The position numbers and the translations under genes were made by a program. DNA of 8,593 nt from Clostridiales bacterium (GTDB lineage: Bacteria > Bacillota > Clostridia > Peptostreptococcales > JAAYPU01): NCBI GenBank assembly GCA_012519645.1, contig JAAYPU010000055.1:1-8593 (forward strand). Direction: 5' to 3'. Of the stretch, positions 1 through 6,655 are shown piece by piece. Under the pieces are notes generated by a model. That model made no database searches. It had not been told where the DNA came from and was given only the letters and a program-made list of their open reading frames with translations. Numbering within the stretch: position 1 is the first letter of the stretch; every line of letters begins with the position of its first letter.

Positions 1-282
1 AGAATGACAAAACAAGAAGTAAAGGAAGAATGGAAACAATCTGAAGGAGATCCTCAAATCCGTTCTGTACGAAGACAAAAACAGAGACAACTGTCCATGA
101 ATCGCATGATGGCTGCAGTTGCAGATGCAACGGTTGTTATTACAAATCCGACTCATTTAGCTATTGCACTTAGGTATGACACAAAGGTTGATGAGGTGCC
201 GATCGTAGTTGCAAAAGGTGCGGATTATGTTGCTGGAAAAATCAGAGAGCGGGCAAAGGAACATAATGTGCCCATTATTTAA
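1..282 (+). CDS. flhB: Flagellar export switch protein FlhB, C-terminal part, ended early by TAA
   Basis: FlhB sits in the inner membrane beside FlhA and, through its autocleaving cytoplasmic domain, switches export from rod/hook to filament substrates. The window enters the gene in frame at base 1, so the N-terminal membrane domain lies upstream; the ATG at 4-6 is internal. Visible parts are the linker helix (MTKQEVKEEWKQSEGDPQI) and the self-cleavage motif NPTH at 145-156, followed by the typical cytoplasmic domain up to HNVPII. The frame then meets TAA at 280-282, exactly where most FlhB proteins have Glu in a PIIENKPLA-like motif. About 41 further codons stay open in the same frame (next entry). 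The product therefore lacks the end of the conserved domain. Identity is certain; whether the stop is real, tolerated or a sequence error cannot be told here. Confidence 0.93.
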   Translation, partial: RMTKQEVKEEWKQSEGDPQIRSVRRQKQRQLSMNRMMAAVADATVVITNPTHLAIALRYDTKVDEVPIVVAKGADYVAGKIRERAKEHNVPII

Positions 283-408
283 AATAAACCGCTTGCACAA
301 ATTTTATATAAGCAAGTGGATATAAATGAGGAAGTGCCGCCTTCACTTTATCAGGCAGTTGCAGAGATTTTGGCAGTAGTTATTAGTTTGAACAAAAAAG
401 CTGTATAG
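283..408 (+). pseudogene. flhB: Detached 3' end of flhB (in frame after the premature stop)
   Basis: Read in the frame of the upstream flhB fragment, these bases encode 41 residues starting NKPLAQILYKQVDINEE and containing VPPSLYQAVAEILA, then TAG at 406-408. This is the normal FlhB C-terminal segment (family pattern ENKPLAR-LY--V--G--IP--LY-AVAE-LA). No ATG, GTG or TTG near its beginning has a good ribosome site, so it is probably not translated alone. The lack of further stops or frameshifts means the nonsense change at 280 is recent, is suppressed, or is a sequencing/assembly error. Confidence 0.85.
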
Positions 409-439
409 AGTAATTACTTAATATTGAGAGGTTATTAAG

Positions 440-2512
440 ATGGCAGATAGAAGAAGTATTGTTAAAGGTTTTACGAATAATATGGATATAATTGCAGCTG
501 TAGGAGTTGTTGCTATAGTAGCAATGATTATTCTGCCTATGAGCACAGGACTATTGGACATATTCCTTACCTTTAACATAACTTTAGCAATAATTATTAT
601 TCTGCTTACAATGTTTACAAGAGACATATTGGAATTTTCAGTTTTTCCTACTTTGCTTTTGATAACTACATTATTTCGTTTAGCCCTGAATATTTCTTCT
701 ACCAGATTGATCTTGAGCCAGGGTGATGCTGGAGAAGTGATATCGGCATTTGGTTCTTTTGTGGCTGCAGATAATTATGTTGTAGGTGCAGTTATATTTA
801 TAATCATTGTAGTCATCCAATTTATTGTTATTACAAATGGAGCATCAAGAGTAGCGGAAGTAGCAGCTCGTTTTACATTGGATGCAATGCCGGGTAAACA
901 GATGAGTATAGATGCGGACCTGAATGCCGGTGTTATTGACGATAATCAAGCACGTATTCGGCGACAGAAGCTGCAGCAAGAGGCTGACTTTTATGGAGCT
1001 ATGGATGGAGCAAGCAAGTTTGTCAAGGGAGATGCTATTGCAGGTATAATTATCGTATTTATTAATTTTATTGGCGGGATCATAATATTTGCATGGCAAA
1101 AGGGTGTTCCTGTATTAGAAGCAGTAGAAACCTTCGGTATATTGACCATAGGAGACGGTTTGGTTAGTCAGGTTCCTGCGCTCCTTATTTCAACCGCTTC
1201 AGGTATTTTGGTAACCAGGTCAGCGTCAATAGATAATTTTGGAACCGAGCTCACTCAGCAATTATTCTCTATACCAAAGGTCATAGGCATTGCAGCAGTA
1301 TTATTATTTGTCTTTGGTCTTGTACCCGGATTGCCTGCTATTCCGTTTTTCATATTGGCAGCCGTATGTGGAGTTATCGCCTATCTGCTGTCTGAAGAAA
1401 GCAAACAAAAGGCTGCTGCCGAAGCGAAAAAAGAAGCGGTAAAGGCAGAAAAGAATATTGGAAAAGAACCTGAAGACATGAGCAGATATATACATATGGA
1501 GGCAATAGAAATTGAGATCGGATATGGGTTGATTCCTCTTGCTGAAAGCGGCGAAGGAGGAGGCTTGTTGGAAAGAATAACTGCTGTCAGAAAGCAAAAC
1601 GCGGCCGAAATGGGAATTCTCATTCCTCCTATTCGAATAAGAGACAATTTGCAGTTGAAAGCTGATGAATATATAATTAAAATAAGAGGAAATGAAGTAG
1701 GAAGAGGAGAGGTTTTATATAACCACTTTTTGGTAATGAATCCCGGACATGATACTATTGACCTTGAAGGCAAAAAAACCATAGAGCCTGCCTTCCAGCT
1801 GCCTGCAGTCTGGATAGATAAAAAGCTGAAAGAAAAGGCAGAAATGCTGGGATATACGATAGTTGACCCCGGAACCGTTATGGTAACTCATTTAAGTGAG
1901 ATCATCAAAGCAAATTCTTATGAACTTTTGGGCAGACAGGAAGTTAAAAAGCTTATGGATACTATGAAGGATAATTACAGTGCCGTAGTTGAAGAGCTCA
2001 TACCGGATAAGCTTTCACTTGGAGAGGTTCAGAAGGTATTACAGAATTTGCTCAGGGAGCGGGTGCCTATAAAGGATTTATTAACTATATTAGAAGCTTT
2101 AGCTGATTATGCAGGCAATATTAAAGATACCGAAATATTGACAGAGTATGTAAGAAACAGGATAGGAAGAACTATTGTCTCCAACTATTTAACACCTCAG
2201 AATAAACTTGACATTATAACAATTAATCCGGATTTAGAACAATATATCCACGAAAATATCCAGAAATCTATTCAGGGGTCATTTCCTGCAATAGATCCGG
2301 CTATAACAACAAAGATATTTGAAAAAATAGATGCTATTCTGGAAAAATCACAAGCTCCGAAGCCAATTATACTTACATCACCCAGGATCAGGGTAGCATT
2401 TAAAAGACTGATTGAGATGGCTTTTCCTCAATTAGCTGTACTTTCTTTAAACGAAATACCGAATTCAGTAGAATTTGAAGGTGTCGGGACGGTGACCGTA
2501 GATGATAATTAA
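440..2512 (+). CDS. flhA: Flagellar type III export gate protein FlhA
   Basis: FlhA is the large export-gate protein. Its membrane part couples ion flow to export, and its cytoplasmic ring docks chaperone-substrate complexes. The 690-residue length is normal for the family. About eight hydrophobic segments occupy the first ~325 residues. Between them are the FHIPEP-family signature (RLALNISSTR, residues 80-89) and the conserved cytoplasmic loop, with DAMPGKQMSIDADL from residue 148 and FVKGDA with Asp198; this Asp corresponds to the family's essential acidic residue as I recall the alignment. A charged Lys/Glu/Ala-rich linker (~residues 325-345) leads to the cytoplasmic domain. The ATG at 440 follows a GAGAGG-like ribosome site, and the gene begins 31 nt after the original flhB end. 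Its 3' end overlaps flhF by 11 nt, implying coupled translation. No truncation or missing motif was seen. Confidence 0.98.
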   Translation: MADRRSIVKGFTNNMDIIAAVGVVAIVAMIILPMSTGLLDIFLTFNITLAIIIILLTMFTRDILEFSVFPTLLLITTLFRLALNISSTRLILSQGDAGEVISAFGSFVAADNYVVGAVIFIIIVVIQFIVITNGASRVAEVAARFTLDAMPGKQMSIDADLNAGVIDDNQARIRRQKLQQEADFYGAMDGASKFVKGDAIAGIIIVFINFIGGIIIFAWQKGVPVLEAVETFGILTIGDGLVSQVPALLISTASGILVTRSASIDNFGTELTQQLFSIPKVIGIAAVLLFVFGLVPGLPAIPFFILAAVCGVIAYLLSEESKQKAAAEAKKEAVKAEKNIGKEPEDMSRYIHMEAIEIEIGYGLIPLAESGEGGGLLERITAVRKQNAAEMGILIPPIRIRDNLQLKADEYIIKIRGNEVGRGEVLYNHFLVMNPGHDTIDLEGKKTIEPAFQLPAVWIDKKLKEKAEMLGYTIVDPGTVMVTHLSEIIKANSYELLGRQEVKKLMDTMKDNYSAVVEELIPDKLSLGEVQKVLQNLLRERVPIKDLLTILEALADYAGNIKDTEILTEYVRNRIGRTIVSNYLTPQNKLDIITINPDLEQYIHENIQKSIQGSFPAIDPAITTKIFEKIDAILEKSQAPKPIILTSPRIRVAFKRLIEMAFPQLAVLSLNEIPNSVEFEGVGTVTVDDN

Positions 2513-3632
2513 GAATTATGTTGTAAATGATATGTATGAAGCAATGGTGCTAATAAAGCAAGAGCTTGGCAATGATGCTGTTATTGTAAGCAAGCGTGAA
2601 GTGCGGCAAAAAGGATTTACTGGTCTTTTTAAAAGAAAAATGCTTGAAGTTACAGCTGCAATAGATGTGACAGCTAAGCAGGGAAGCGGTATTGTTAAAA
2701 GGATGGACGCAGCTCCCTACATTCCTCCACAGGAGGCTGTAAGAGAGGTGACTGCTGTTCAGCAGATGGAAAGCAAAACTACGGAAGACTTAAAAGAAGA
2801 AATGCAGCAGATAAAAAGCATTGTTCAAAGACTGATGGAAAAGACAGATGCAACCTCTGAAAAGACAAATATGGATGAAATTAAAAATCTTATGATAGAA
2901 ATGGATTTTCACACAGTTGTAATTTCTGATTTTGAACAGTATTGCAAGGAAAGGTCCATCAAATCTGATTCCATAAATAAATCTGTTTTGATGGATTTTA
3001 TTGAGGAGCGCTTTAAAGAAAAAGTCAAGGCAATGGACGTAGGAGGAAGAATCAAAACATTTATCGGACCAACAGGCGTGGGCAAAACTACGACCATAGC
3101 CAAGCTTGTTTCCAACGAAGCCTTGGTAAATCAAAAAAGCATTGGTTTGATTACAATAGATACTTACAGAATAGGCGCTGTAGAGCAGCTTAAAATCTAT
3201 GCCAATATACTTGGGATTCCCGTAAAGGTGGTTTTTTCACCGGAGGATTTGCCTGAGGCAATTGAAAGCTTTAAGGATAAGGACTTAATATTTATTGATT
3301 CTACAGGCAGAAGTCACAAGAACATACATCAATTAAATGAATTAAAATCGTATTTAGATCAATGTGAAGATATGAAAATATATCTTGTTGCCAGCATGGT
3401 TACCAAGAATATTGATTTCATAAAAACAATTGAGAATTATAAAAAAATCGGATTTGACAGCATCATTTTAACTAAATTTGATGAAACGTACAGTACCGGT
3501 AATATTTTAAATGCGGGATATTTTACTGATAAACCGATAAGCTTTATTTGCAAAGGACAAGTCGTCCCGGATGATATTGAAAATGCAACGAAAGATATAT
3601 TACTAAAATATATATGGGGTGAAGTGAAATGA
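2502..3632 (+). CDS. flhF: Flagellar SRP-type GTPase FlhF
   Basis: FlhF is the third SRP-family GTPase, beside Ffh and FtsY; with FlhG it sets where and how many flagella form. The N-terminal B domain begins with the usual pattern (MIIKNYVVNDMYEAMVLIK). It is followed by a Lys/Glu/Gln-rich stretch and a C-terminal NG domain. The GTPase motifs are complete: P-loop GPTGVGKT at residues 189-196, DTYR at 220-223, DSTGR at 266-270, and TKFD at 324-327, which reads guanine. At 376 residues it is a typical length. The ATG at 2502 lies inside the end of flhA with GGTGA six bases upstream, and the stop overlaps the flhG start as ATGA. The tight FlhA-FlhF-FlhG packing supports joint expression. Confidence 0.97.
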   Translation: MIIKNYVVNDMYEAMVLIKQELGNDAVIVSKREVRQKGFTGLFKRKMLEVTAAIDVTAKQGSGIVKRMDAAPYIPPQEAVREVTAVQQMESKTTEDLKEEMQQIKSIVQRLMEKTDATSEKTNMDEIKNLMIEMDFHTVVISDFEQYCKERSIKSDSINKSVLMDFIEERFKEKVKAMDVGGRIKTFIGPTGVGKTTTIAKLVSNEALVNQKSIGLITIDTYRIGAVEQLKIYANILGIPVKVVFSPEDLPEAIESFKDKDLIFIDSTGRSHKNIHQLNELKSYLDQCEDMKIYLVASMVTKNIDFIKTIENYKKIGFDSIILTKFDETYSTGNILNAGYFTDKPISFICKGQVVPDDIENATKDILLKYIWGEVK

Positions 3633-4510
3633 CAGATCAAGCCCATAATTTAAGAAATTTAGTTGAAAAGAAAAGAAAAGAAAAAGTAGAAACAATTTTA
3701 AAAGACAGAGAAATCAAAATATACTGCATTGCAAGCGGTAAGGGTGGAGTAGGCAAAACAAATGTCGTTGTAAACTTGGCAATATCGCTTCAAAGAAAGG
3801 GACGAAAGGTTCTGGTAATCGATGCGGATTTAGGTATGGCAAATGTTGATGTCATATTAGGATTATACCCCAATGTCACTTTGTTCGATGTGTTTATTAA
3901 CGAAAAATCACTTAAAGAAGCTTTAATAGATGGACCGGAAGGAATAAAAATCATTCCCGGTGGTTCAGGAATGATAAAAATGACTACGTTGGATACAGCC
4001 CAACAAAGCAGGATAGCTGAAGAATTTATTCAATTGGAAGATGTCGATACAATACTGATAGATACCGGTGCGGGAATTTCCATGAATTTGATGTCCTTTA
4101 TAGCCTTTTCCCAGGAGGTTCTGGTAGTGACAACACCCGAGCCTACGGCGTTAACTGATGCATATGGACTTATTAAGGTTATTTCCGAGCTGCAGCTGAA
4201 AAAAAACATCAAGGTCATTGTTAATCGCGTATCGGGAAAAGAAATCGCTGTATTTACATTTGAAAGACTAAGAAATACTGTAGAAAAATTTTTAAAAATT
4301 AAATTAGATTATGTAGGGTATATAATAGATGATATCAGAGTATCTAATGCGGTTATGGATAGAAGTGCTTTTGTTCTTGAATACCCGAATTCTATTGCTT
4401 CCCAGTGCATTGAGGGAATTGCGGATACCTTGATTGGTAAAGAAGCCAATGCTATAAAATTGAGAACGATGTCTGAAGTTTATAACAGACTTATTAAAAT
4501 TTTTGGTTAA
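3629..4510 (+). CDS. flhG: Flagellar number regulator FlhG (MinD/ParA-type ATPase; YlxH/FleN)
   Basis: FlhG is a membrane-binding ATPase of the MinD/ParA family that limits flagellar number and stimulates the FlhF GTPase. The N-terminus (MTDQAHNLRNLVEKK) carries the DQAxxLR motif known as the FlhF-activating element. The deviant Walker A box GKGGVGKT spans residues 37-44, with signature Lys38; Walker A' DAD is at 65-67 and the switch II DTGAG at 145-149. The last residues (MSEVYNRLIKIFG) can form the amphipathic membrane-targeting helix seen in the family. It starts on an ATG overlapping the flhF stop by 4 nt, with GGGGTGA at 3616-3622 as ribosome site. At 293 residues it is of normal length. 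A plain MinD is unlikely because of the N-terminal motif and the operon position. Confidence 0.96.
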   Translation: MTDQAHNLRNLVEKKRKEKVETILKDREIKIYCIASGKGGVGKTNVVVNLAISLQRKGRKVLVIDADLGMANVDVILGLYPNVTLFDVFINEKSLKEALIDGPEGIKIIPGGSGMIKMTTLDTAQQSRIAEEFIQLEDVDTILIDTGAGISMNLMSFIAFSQEVLVVTTPEPTALTDAYGLIKVISELQLKKNIKVIVNRVSGKEIAVFTFERLRNTVEKFLKIKLDYVGYIIDDIRVSNAVMDRSAFVLEYPNSIASQCIEGIADTLIGKEANAIKLRTMSEVYNRLIKIFG

Positions 4511-4518
4511 GGCGGTGA
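4509..4518 (+). promoter_or_regulatory. Ribosome binding site fixing a TTG start for the PilZ gene
   Basis: AAGGCGGTGA differs from the ideal AAGGAGGTGA at one base and ends 7 nt before TTG at 4526. It overlaps the flhG stop codon, so ribosomes finishing flhG could restart here. The in-frame ATG at 4544 has no comparable site. Confidence 0.8.
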
Positions 4519-4525
4519 GATTACT

Positions 4526-5206
4526 TTGGCTATAAAATTTAAGATGAACCGCAGAATTGAGATACTTACTGAAAATGAGAAAAAGATTGGGAACAGTACA
4601 GTCCAGGACGAGGATGAAAATTATGTTTATATCAGTGTTCCATTTGATTCAAATGGTATCGGACAAATAAAACCGGGAGATAAAATAGTGGCTTTATATT
4701 CGGATGATGATAATAAGCTGTATAATTTTGAAACCGAGGTCCATGGATTTACACAAGACAGAATACCTTTAGTGAAAATACTTAAGCCGGAAGAATATGA
4801 AGTTATCCAAAGAAGGCAGCATGTACGAATTCCGGTATTAATGGATGTGGAGTATATTATTTTAGATGATATTAGGGACATACATAATAAATCTATTCCT
4901 GAAATTAAAGAGATATATGAAGATAAAAAATGGGAAAAAGGGTACACCTTCGATTTAAGTGCCGGAGGGATGGGTGTTATAATGCGCCATTCTGTTGAAA
5001 TGGATGATAAATTGCTTTTTATTATCAATGATGTTAATCTCAATATTTCAGTGACAGGTAAAGTTACGCGTGTGGTAAAAAACAAAGATTCAAGAAAATT
5101 GCTTTATAGAATAGGGATATGCTTTACAAACTTAAATTTTAATAAAGAAGAAAAAGTAATACGATTCATTTTTTTGAAAATGAGAGAACAATTAAAGGTA
5201 AGGTAA
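4526..5206 (+). CDS. YcgR-type flagellar brake protein with PilZ c-di-GMP domain
   Basis: A 226-residue protein with the two-domain YcgR layout. The N-terminal ~90 residues form a beta-rich YcgR-type domain, followed by a PilZ domain. Both c-di-GMP binding motifs are visible: RxxxR as R97-QHV-R101, and D/NxSxxG as D143-L-S145-AG-G148. Family members bind c-di-GMP and slow or stop the flagellar motor; that role here is inferred from domains and operon position. Between the two motifs is a longer, charged stretch (roughly residues 110-140) than in minimal PilZ domains. TTG is taken as start because of the near-perfect ribosome site; the alternative ATG at 4544 would remove only six residues. 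It lies 15 nt after flhG in the operon. Confidence 0.9.
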   Translation: MAIKFKMNRRIEILTENEKKIGNSTVQDEDENYVYISVPFDSNGIGQIKPGDKIVALYSDDDNKLYNFETEVHGFTQDRIPLVKILKPEEYEVIQRRQHVRIPVLMDVEYIILDDIRDIHNKSIPEIKEIYEDKKWEKGYTFDLSAGGMGVIMRHSVEMDDKLLFIINDVNLNISVTGKVTRVVKNKDSRKLLYRIGICFTNLNFNKEEKVIRFIFLKMREQLKVR

Positions 5207-5269
5207 AACGCAGGGCATATTTATCTGCAAAGGATATCTACGACAGAACAAAGGGAGTGCTTGTATTTA

Positions 5270-5992
5270 ATGCAAAAATATGAATACATGACTAAAGAAG
5301 AAAATCAGATAATTAAATATCTTCCATTGGTTGAAAATATTGTGGATAAAATGGTCATTAATACCCGTCAGGGGATGGAGAGAGATGATTATATAAATCT
5401 GGGAATCATAGGACTTATGGAAGCATTGGAAAAGTACAATCCATCTTTGAATACTTCCTTTGAGCATTATGCAAAATGGAGAATAAAAGGTGCTATTTAT
5501 GATGAACTCAGAAAAAATGGCAGCATTTCCAGAAGCAGAATGGATAAATTAAATGAAATGTATAAGGCAAAAGCACACCTTCAACAAATCCTTTTAAGAG
5601 AACCGGAGGATGAAGAAATATGTGCTTATATGAAAATATCCAATGATGAGCTTCAATCAATTTATGAGGCGGTTTATTATTTATCTTATACCTTTTTAGA
5701 AGAAACCTTATATGTAAAAGATGATGAATTCACGCTTATGGAGATGATAGTTGACGAAGAAGCATTGGATCCTCAACAAAACCTGATAGATGAGGAATTA
5801 AAGCAGCAATTAACTCATGCCATAGACAAGCTTAGCGAAAAAGAAAAGATAGTTTTAGACTTATATTATAACAAGGAATTGCCTTTAAAAGAAATTGCAG
5901 CGATACTGGAAGTATCTATCTCGAGAGTTTCTCAAATACATGGGAAAATAATACTGAAGCTGAGAAAGCTACTATCATCAGCTGAAAGCTGA
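5270..5992 (+). CDS. fliA: RNA polymerase sigma-28 factor for late flagellar genes (FliA/SigD/WhiG family)
   Basis: This factor directs RNA polymerase to late flagellar promoters such as flagellin and motor genes. Region 2 runs through LGIIGLMEALEKYNPS and FEHYAKWRIKGAIYDELRK (roughly residues 20-85). Region 3 has ISRSRM where relatives commonly have a P-R-S-x-R pattern. Region 4 carries the helix-turn-helix LKEIAAILEVSISRVSQIH (about 205-224), very close to SigD. I chose ATG at 5270 (240 residues). TTG at 5261 is possible, but it lies only 3 nt after the AAGGGAG site at 5251-5257, while the ATG lies 12 nt after it, so neither spacing is ideal. Unlike Bacillus, no che genes precede it. The final codons and stop lie in a heptamer repeat (AGCTGAA, AGCTGAT), so the last few residues may derive from the repeat. 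Confidence 0.94.
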   Translation: MQKYEYMTKEENQIIKYLPLVENIVDKMVINTRQGMERDDYINLGIIGLMEALEKYNPSLNTSFEHYAKWRIKGAIYDELRKNGSISRSRMDKLNEMYKAKAHLQQILLREPEDEEICAYMKISNDELQSIYEAVYYLSYTFLEETLYVKDDEFTLMEMIVDEEALDPQQNLIDEELKQQLTHAIDKLSEKEKIVLDLYYNKELPLKEIAAILEVSISRVSQIHGKIILKLRKLLSSAES

Positions 5993-6186
5993 TAAACAGG
6001 TCTCGGGTTTAAGGTTTCGGGTGTCAGGTCTCCGGTTTGTAATTGTGAGTGAAGCGTAGTAATCTTAACTCTTAGATAAACGATGATAGCTGAGAGATGA
6101 GAGATGAGAGATGAAAGTTAAGGTAGATTTAGCAAAGCAAAATCTTCATTAAATCTTAAATATTAAATCTTAATTCTTAAATCATA
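5980..6186. repeat. Mosaic heptamer tandem-repeat element (copy A) filling the gap after sigma-28
   Basis: Several successive arrays all have a 7-bp period. AGCTGAA/AGCTGAT lies at 5980-5993. Six GGT-phased units (GGTCTCG, GGTTTAA, GGTTTCG, GGTGTCA, GGTCTCC, GGTTTGT) span 5999-6040. AATCTTA and ACTCTTA lie at 6061-6074. Three exact TGAGAGA copies span 6091-6111. Five AATCTTA-like units (AATCTTA, AATATTA, AATCTTA, ATTCTTA, AATCATA) span 6152-6186. Between the last two sits a core beginning AGTTAAGGT (6116-6145) with a hairpin. The pattern resembles the short tandemly repeated heptamers known from cyanobacterial intergenic DNA, but relationship is not implied. No ORF, tRNA or rRNA signature was seen. 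Confidence 0.8.
6125..6145. other. Core hairpin of repeat element A
   Basis: AGATTTAGC, loop AAA, GCAAAATCT: nine-base arms pairing at eight positions (one A-A mismatch). It directly follows AGTTAAGGT and has the same position and spacing as the hairpin in element B at 8478-8496. No U-run follows, so it does not look like an intrinsic terminator. Confidence 0.6.
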
Positions 6187-6200
6187 AAGATACTTACCCT

Positions 6201-6213
6201 GCTCCGAAGGAGC
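6201..6213. other. Small GC-rich hairpin upstream of the SwrB-like gene
   Basis: GCTCC, loop GAA, GGAGC: a perfect 5-bp stem in the 61-nt stretch between the heptamer arrays and the next gene. The right arm contains GGAG but is too far from a start codon to serve as ribosome site. No T-run follows. Function unknown; it may be a remnant of another repeat or a weak leader structure. Confidence 0.35.
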
Positions 6214-6247
6214 TAATTATACTTAAACTTATTAACGGGGGTGCGAA

Positions 6248-6655
6248 GTGCTCTATATATTATTGATTATCGGTATCATTATATTCATATATGGATTTTA
6301 TAAATCAAGACAAAGCGGAAAAGACTTTGAACAATTCTATAGCCAGGCTTCCCAACAGGAGCTGCATTTGGTCAACCATACTATCGATGAAGAAAACATA
6401 AAAAAAGATTTAGAAAATCTACAAAGAGAAATGGATGTACTGAAAAAATTTGTGTACAGCAACATATCTGTTTCTAATTCTAAAATGGCTTCTGAAACAG
6501 ATAACAAAAATAAAACTAAAAATATGGCTTCGGATAACGAACTGCTCCAAAAATTTATATCTTCTGAGGACGATACATCTCTGGAACAATTGTCTAAGGA
6601 AACGGGAATTGGAAAGGGGGAGTTATTATTATTAAAAAAATTATCCAGAAAATAA
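6248..6655 (+). CDS. Single-pass membrane coiled-coil protein, SwrB-like in layout and position
   Basis: A 135-residue protein. A short N-terminal membrane segment (LYILLIIGIIIFIYGFY, about residues 2-18) is followed by a charged region with a probable coiled coil (about 50-70), a polar Lys/Asn/Ser-rich linker, and a C-terminal helical module (LEQLSKETGIGKGELLLLKKL) resembling a small helix-turn-helix. Bacillus SwrB (YlxL), encoded right after sigD, has the same layout; it promotes assembly and activation of the flagellar export apparatus. That role here is inference from position and architecture. The GTG start is the first start after an in-frame TAA and follows GGGGGTG at 6237-6243. A 255-nt repeat-filled gap separates it from sigma-28, so it may need its own promoter, which I could not identify convincingly. 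Confidence 0.82.
   Translation: MLYILLIIGIIIFIYGFYKSRQSGKDFEQFYSQASQQELHLVNHTIDEENIKKDLENLQREMDVLKKFVYSNISVSNSKMASETDNKNKTKNMASDNELLQKFISSEDDTSLEQLSKETGIGKGELLLLKKLSRK
6614..6622 (+). promoter_or_regulatory. Ribosome binding site inside the SwrB-like gene, serving a probable ATT start
   Basis: AAGGGGGAG lies 5-7 nt before ATT at 6628. The bases also encode part of the GKGE stretch of the upstream protein, so the match could be partly coincidental. Confidence 0.4.

Noticed and set aside
4..282. A separate 92-residue gene starting at ATG 4
   Set aside because: The ATG is internal to flhB; the sequence before it is in frame and MTKQEVKEE is the normal FlhB linker, so this is a partial gene.
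283..408. Independent small gene re-starting after the flhB stop
   Set aside because: No plausible start codon with a ribosome site near the beginning; the content is simply the flhB 3' end.
1381..1782. Minus-strand open frame of 133 codons inside flhA, and similar antisense frames elsewhere
   Set aside because: They lie fully within well-identified genes, lack ribosome sites, and their translations show no recognisable domain; they mirror the codon use of the real genes.
6125..6145. Intrinsic terminator after sigma-28
   Set aside because: The stem is AT-rich with a mismatch and no U-run follows; it matches the repeat-family core instead.
5999..6186. CRISPR array
   Set aside because: Repeats are 7-bp tandem units without unique spacers, so the structure is not CRISPR-like.
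6218..6223. TATACT as a -10 box of a housekeeping promoter
   Set aside because: The best -35 candidate (TTACCC at 6194-6199) matches TTGACA poorly, and such hexamers are common in AT-rich DNA; not strong enough to annotate.
6224..6250. Sigma-28 type promoter (TAAA then a GCCGATAT-like box)
   Set aside because: TAAA at 6224 with 15-nt spacing leads to GCGAAGTG, a poor match that also overlaps the GTG start.
6450..6635. Plus-strand 61-codon frame inside the SwrB-like gene
   Set aside because: Out-of-frame shadow with no ribosome site and a low-complexity translation.
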